Shown here piece after piece: positions 61,273 through 64,000 of a stretch of 64,000 nucleotides of DNA. Each line of letters starts with the position of its first letter. Within the stretch, counting starts at the first letter, position 1. The translations under genes and the position numbers were made by a program. This DNA comes from Staphylococcus lutrae (GTDB lineage: Bacteria > Bacillota > Bacilli > Staphylococcales > Staphylococcaceae), in contig NZ_CP020773.1 of the NCBI RefSeq assembly GCF_002101335.1, forward strand, positions 1,736,001 to 1,800,000, written 5' to 3'. The notes below the pieces were generated by a model, which had not been told where the DNA came from, searched no databases, and worked only from the letters and a program-made list of their open reading frames with translations.

Positions 61273-61740
61273 ATGTCACAAATACAAGATAAGGAATTAC
61301 GCGCCCGACATACTGGGAAGTTACTTGCCTATTTATCGTTTTTATTTGCTGTTTGTTTGGTCATTCATCAAGTGATGGTTGTCGATGGTCAAGTCGTGGC
61401 ATATATGCTTGAACATTCAGGGAATAAAGCGACTGAAAACAGTATTAATGCCATCAATAATAGTTTACGCTATATTGGTATCCTCTACATTTTAGCGTAT
61501 GCCGCAGGGGTCGTTGCACTTAAAAATCAACATCCTTATTTGTGGTGGTTTATGCTAGCAGTCTTCATATCACAACTATTCAATGCATTGTTAAATCCCC
61601 CTGTCCTTTATTCAGCGATTTATCATGTGAAGGGCTTCTTTGGTTTAGTACCTTATGGGGTCGTATTCATCGGTTCATTGGTGCTCGTTGTGATGATGAT
61701 TACGATGAGTGTGAAACGCAAGTCCACGTTCAATCGTTAA
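61273..61740 (+). CDS. Four-helix integral membrane protein
   Basis: This 155-residue protein has four predicted transmembrane helices (LLAYLSFLFAVCLVIHQVMV, YIGILYILAYAAGVVAL, LWWFMLAVFISQLFNALL and a C-terminal pair region VPYGVVFIGSLVLVVMMITM) and a basic C-terminus (VKRKSTFNR). No family recognised. AAGGAG selects ATG 61273, and an extended -10 (TGTTATAAT, 61234-61242) lies just upstream. A protein of this kind sits between eno and secG in S. aureus. Confidence 0.75.
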   Translation: MSQIQDKELRARHTGKLLAYLSFLFAVCLVIHQVMVVDGQVVAYMLEHSGNKATENSINAINNSLRYIGILYILAYAAGVVALKNQHPYLWWFMLAVFISQLFNALLNPPVLYSAIYHVKGFFGLVPYGVVFIGSLVLVVMMITMSVKRKSTFNR

Positions 61741-61746
61741 TGCGTG

Positions 61747-61775
61747 TTGTGAATCTTTTCAATATGTGATAAAAT
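61747..61775 (+). promoter_or_regulatory. Promoter of secG
   Basis: TTGTGA (61747-61752) and TAAAAT (61770-61775) are 17 bp apart, 33 bp before the start codon. Confidence 0.6.
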
Positions 61776-61808
61776 AGCTTTCGTATATGATGAATGGAGG
61801 ACAGTCTG

Positions 61809-62042
61809 ATGCATAGTTTTTTTATCGTATTACTCATTATTGACTGTATCGCGCTCATCACAGTTGTTTTATTACAAGAAGGTAAAAGTAATGGATTATC
61901 CGGAGCCATTAGTGGTGGTGCGGAACAATTATTTGGTAAACAAAAACAACGTGGTGTAGATTTATTTTTGCATAGATTGACAATTGTACTTTCGATTATT
62001 TTCTTTGTATTAATGTTAGGTATCAGTTATTTCAATATGTAA
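61809..62042 (+). CDS. secG: Preprotein translocase subunit SecG
   Basis: SecG is the non-essential third component of the SecYEG channel. The 77-residue protein has two transmembrane helices ([20 protein letters not shown] and [19 protein letters not shown]) with the conserved loop [20 protein letters not shown] between them. TGGAGG precedes ATG 61809. Its stop codon overlaps the start of the terminator stem. Confidence 0.94.
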   Translation: MHSFFIVLLIIDCIALITVVLLQEGKSNGLSGAISGGAEQLFGKQKQRGVDLFLHRLTIVLSIIFFVLMLGISYFNM

Positions 62043-62073
62043 AGTCCGGCCGTTGAACAGTCGGACTTTTTTG
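62042..62073 (+). terminator. Terminator of secG
   Basis: AAGTCCG pairs with CGGACTT around a 13-nt loop and is followed by a T-run. Confidence 0.9.
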
Positions 62074-62131
62074 TTTGTGTGCATCGGTTCAAACCGATAA
62101 AATAAAGGAGACGAGCAATTGAAAGGACGAG

Positions 62132-62881
62132 ATGTCAGAGATGAAAATACAATTACCAAAACCTTTCTTTTTTGAGGAAGGAAAACGTGCAGTATTACTA
62201 TTACACGGCTTTACGGGCAACAGTTCAGATGTCCGACAACTCGGCCGTTTTTTACAGAGAAAAGGGTATACTTCTTATGCCCCTCATTATGAAGGTCATG
62301 CTGCACCGCCGGAAGAGATTTTAAAATCAAGTCCACACGTTTGGTATAAAGACGTGTTAGATGGATATGATTTTTTGGTTGACAAAGGTTATGATGAAAT
62401 TGCGGTAGCTGGATTGTCGCTAGGTGGTGTTTTTGCATTAAAACTGAGCTTAAATCGGAGCTTGAAAGGGATCGCAACGATGTGTGCACCGATGTATATT
62501 AAAACAGAGGGATCGATGTATAAAGGTGTGTTAGCGTATGCACGTCAATTTAAAAAATATGAAGGTAAAGATGAAGAAACAATCGAGCGAGAAATGGCTG
62601 CTTTTCATCCTACTGAAACATTAAAAGAATTACAAGTCATGCTACAAGGTGTGCGTGATTCAGTAGATGAAGTCATTGATCCGCTATTAATCATCCAAGC
62701 TGAACATGATGAAATGATTAACCCAGATTCAGCAAACATCATATACGATGAAGCGATGTCCGATGATAAACGGATTTCATGGTATAAAAATTCGGGTCAT
62801 GTGATTACGATTGGTAAGGAAAAAGATGCTGTATTTGAAGATGTTTATCAGTTTTTAGAGACGTTAGATTGGTCTGAGTAA
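62132..62881 (+). CDS. est: Carboxylesterase (alpha/beta hydrolase)
   Basis: This is an alpha/beta hydrolase of the Est30/monoacylglycerol-lipase type, 249 residues from ATG 62132 or 246 from ATG 62141, which matches the S. aureus length. It has the oxyanion motif [17 protein letters not shown], the nucleophile elbow GLSLGG, the acid in [11 protein letters not shown] and the histidine in [11 protein letters not shown]. It hydrolyses short-chain carboxylesters; the natural substrate is unknown. AAAGGACGAG favours 62132. It precedes rnr by 55 bp, as in other Firmicutes (secG-est-rnr-smpB). Confidence 0.92.
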   Translation: MSEMKIQLPKPFFFEEGKRAVLLLHGFTGNSSDVRQLGRFLQRKGYTSYAPHYEGHAAPPEEILKSSPHVWYKDVLDGYDFLVDKGYDEIAVAGLSLGGVFALKLSLNRSLKGIATMCAPMYIKTEGSMYKGVLAYARQFKKYEGKDEETIEREMAAFHPTETLKELQVMLQGVRDSVDEVIDPLLIIQAEHDEMINPDSANIIYDEAMSDDKRISWYKNSGHVITIGKEKDAVFEDVYQFLETLDWSE

Positions 62882-62936
62882 TATAACGGTATGGATAGAA
62901 TAGATGAACAATTTATGAAGAGAAAGGAGGCGCAAA

Positions 62937-64000
62937 ATGAATTTAAAAGAAGAGATTAAAACCATCATTAAAAGCGAAAATTATGAACCGATGTCTGTTT
63001 CTGATTTCCAAGATGCATTAGGATTAAACAGTGCAGATTCGTTTCGTGACCTCATCAAAATTTTAGTAGAATTAGAACAGACTGGAATGGTCACGCGCAC
63101 GAAACAAGATCGTTATCAAAAGAAGCAGGAGAATCAGTTGAAAGAAGGTTTAATTAGAGGGACATTAAGCCAGAATAAAAAAGGTTTCGCATTTTTACGA
63201 CCAGAAAATGAAGAGATGGAAGACATTTTTATCCCTCCAACAAAAGTGAATCGCGCGATGGATGGTGATATTGTCTTAGTCGAAGTGAAAAAGTCTCGCG
63301 GTGATTTTCGAAAAGGAAAATTCGAAGGTGAAGTCAAAGCGATTGAGTCTCATTCTGTGAAACAAGTTGTCGGCACGTTTTCGGAAGCACGTCACTTTGG
63401 ATTTGTGGTTCCCGATGATAAACGGATTATGCAAGACATTTTTATTCCTAAAGGTCAAGATCTAGGAGCAGTTGAAGGCCATAAAGTACTCGTTCAAATT
63501 ACAAATTACTCAGATGGTACAAACAATCCGGAAGGCCAGATTTCAGCAATTTTAGGTCATAAAAATGATCCTGGGGTTGATATTTTATCTATTATTTATC
63601 AACACGGGATTGAAATGACGTTTCCTGAAGACGTGTTAAAAGAAGCGGAGGCCATTCCTGAAACGATTCGCCCTGAAGAACGTCAAGGACGCCGTGATTT
63701 AAGAGGAGAATTAACGATAACAATTGATGGTGCAGATGCAAAAGATTTGGATGATGCCATTGCAGTTGAGAAGTTAGAAAACGGCAACACCTTACTCACT
63801 GTAAGCATTGCCGATGTGAGTCATTATGTCACAGAAGGCTCTGCATTGGATCAAGAAGCTTATGATCGAGCAACCAGTGTTTATCTGGTCGATCGTGTCA
63901 TTCCAATGATTCCACACCGTCTGAGTAATGGGATTTGTTCATTAAATCCTCACGTCGACCGTTTAGCGATGAGTTGTCGCATGGAAATTGATCGTCAAGG
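62937..64000 (+). CDS. rnr: Ribonuclease R (5' part, runs off the window)
   Basis: RNase R is a processive 3'-5' exonuclease that degrades structured RNA and works with tmRNA-SmpB. The 354 visible residues hold an N-terminal winged helix (SVSDFQDALGLNSADSFRDL), two cold-shock domains (GTLSQNKKGFAFLRPENEEM and GTFSEARHFGFVVPDD) and the start of the RNB catalytic domain (TIDGADAKDLDDAIAVEKL and SIADVSHYVTEGSALDQEA). AAAGGAGG precedes the ATG. The gene is open to the last base. Confidence 0.95.
   Translation, partial: MNLKEEIKTIIKSENYEPMSVSDFQDALGLNSADSFRDLIKILVELEQTGMVTRTKQDRYQKKQENQLKEGLIRGTLSQNKKGFAFLRPENEEMEDIFIPPTKVNRAMDGDIVLVEVKKSRGDFRKGKFEGEVKAIESHSVKQVVGTFSEARHFGFVVPDDKRIMQDIFIPKGQDLGAVEGHKVLVQITNYSDGTNNPEGQISAILGHKNDPGVDILSIIYQHGIEMTFPEDVLKEAEAIPETIRPEERQGRRDLRGELTITIDGADAKDLDDAIAVEKLENGNTLLTVSIADVSHYVTEGSALDQEAYDRATSVYLVDRVIPMIPHRLSNGICSLNPHVDRLAMSCRMEIDRQ

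Overview
The window is a stretch of Staphylococcus core chromosome. The gene order nrdIEF - murB - tagO - fakB1 - comFA/comFC - hpf - secA - prfB - uvrBA - hprK - lgt - trxB - rapZ - yvcK - whiA - tRNA-Arg - clpP - RsaH - cggR-gapA-pgk-tpiA-gpmI-eno - secG - est - rnr is the S. aureus order, and the proteins read as close homologues of S. aureus proteins. Several differences argue against S. aureus itself: the sstABCD iron-transport genes expected after nrdF are absent, there are two tandem POT peptide transporters, and an HxlR/nitroreductase pair sits after prfB. A non-aureus species, perhaps of the intermedius/hyicus group, is my inference.

Layout. 1-8.3 kb: tail of a compatible-solute ABC transporter, hisC, a deoxyribonucleotidase, two POT peptide transporters and a DMT transporter-queF pair. 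8.3-13 kb: an NrdR-box-controlled class Ib ribonucleotide reductase operon, then about 600 bp without a gene. 13-25.7 kb: murB and a zinc-finger protein, a GrpB-like protein, a YkyA-type lipoprotein, a bacilliredoxin, a structured-RNA candidate, glycerate kinase, a thrE-thrE-pepT operon, gdpS, tagO, yigZ and fakB1. 25.9-32.6 kb: comFA-comFC, hpf, secA, prfB. 32.6-34.3 kb: an AT-rich accessory pocket with a divergent HxlR/nitroreductase pair and small ORF remnants. 34.4-40.7 kb: an HD hydrolase with csbA, then uvrB-uvrA behind a LexA box. 41.2-49.1 kb: hprK-lgt-acyltransferase-TPR, trxB, rapZ-yvcK-whiA. 49.2-53.6 kb: a 31-residue membrane peptide, tRNA-Arg, clpP behind a CtsR box, a GNAT enzyme, a frameshifted epimerase, the RsaH small RNA and two envelope proteins. 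53.7-61 kb: lower glycolysis under CggR. 61.2-64 kb: a membrane protein, secG, est and the 5' part of rnr, which runs off the end.

The main anomalies are two one-base contractions in G runs. One destroys the GGQ motif of prfB (RF2), which also carries its normal programmed +1 frameshift. The other separates the first codons of the TIGR01777 epimerase from the rest of the gene. RF2 is normally essential and both lesions are homopolymer losses, so sequencing or assembly error is the leading explanation. I did not find a convincing undescribed multi-gene system. The most interesting unexplained items are a rod-shaped RNA candidate upstream of glycerate kinase, a LexA-like palindrome between the DMT-transporter and nrd genes, a small membrane-peptide gene flanked by near-identical terminators, and two small ORF remnants beside the HxlR/nitroreductase pair.
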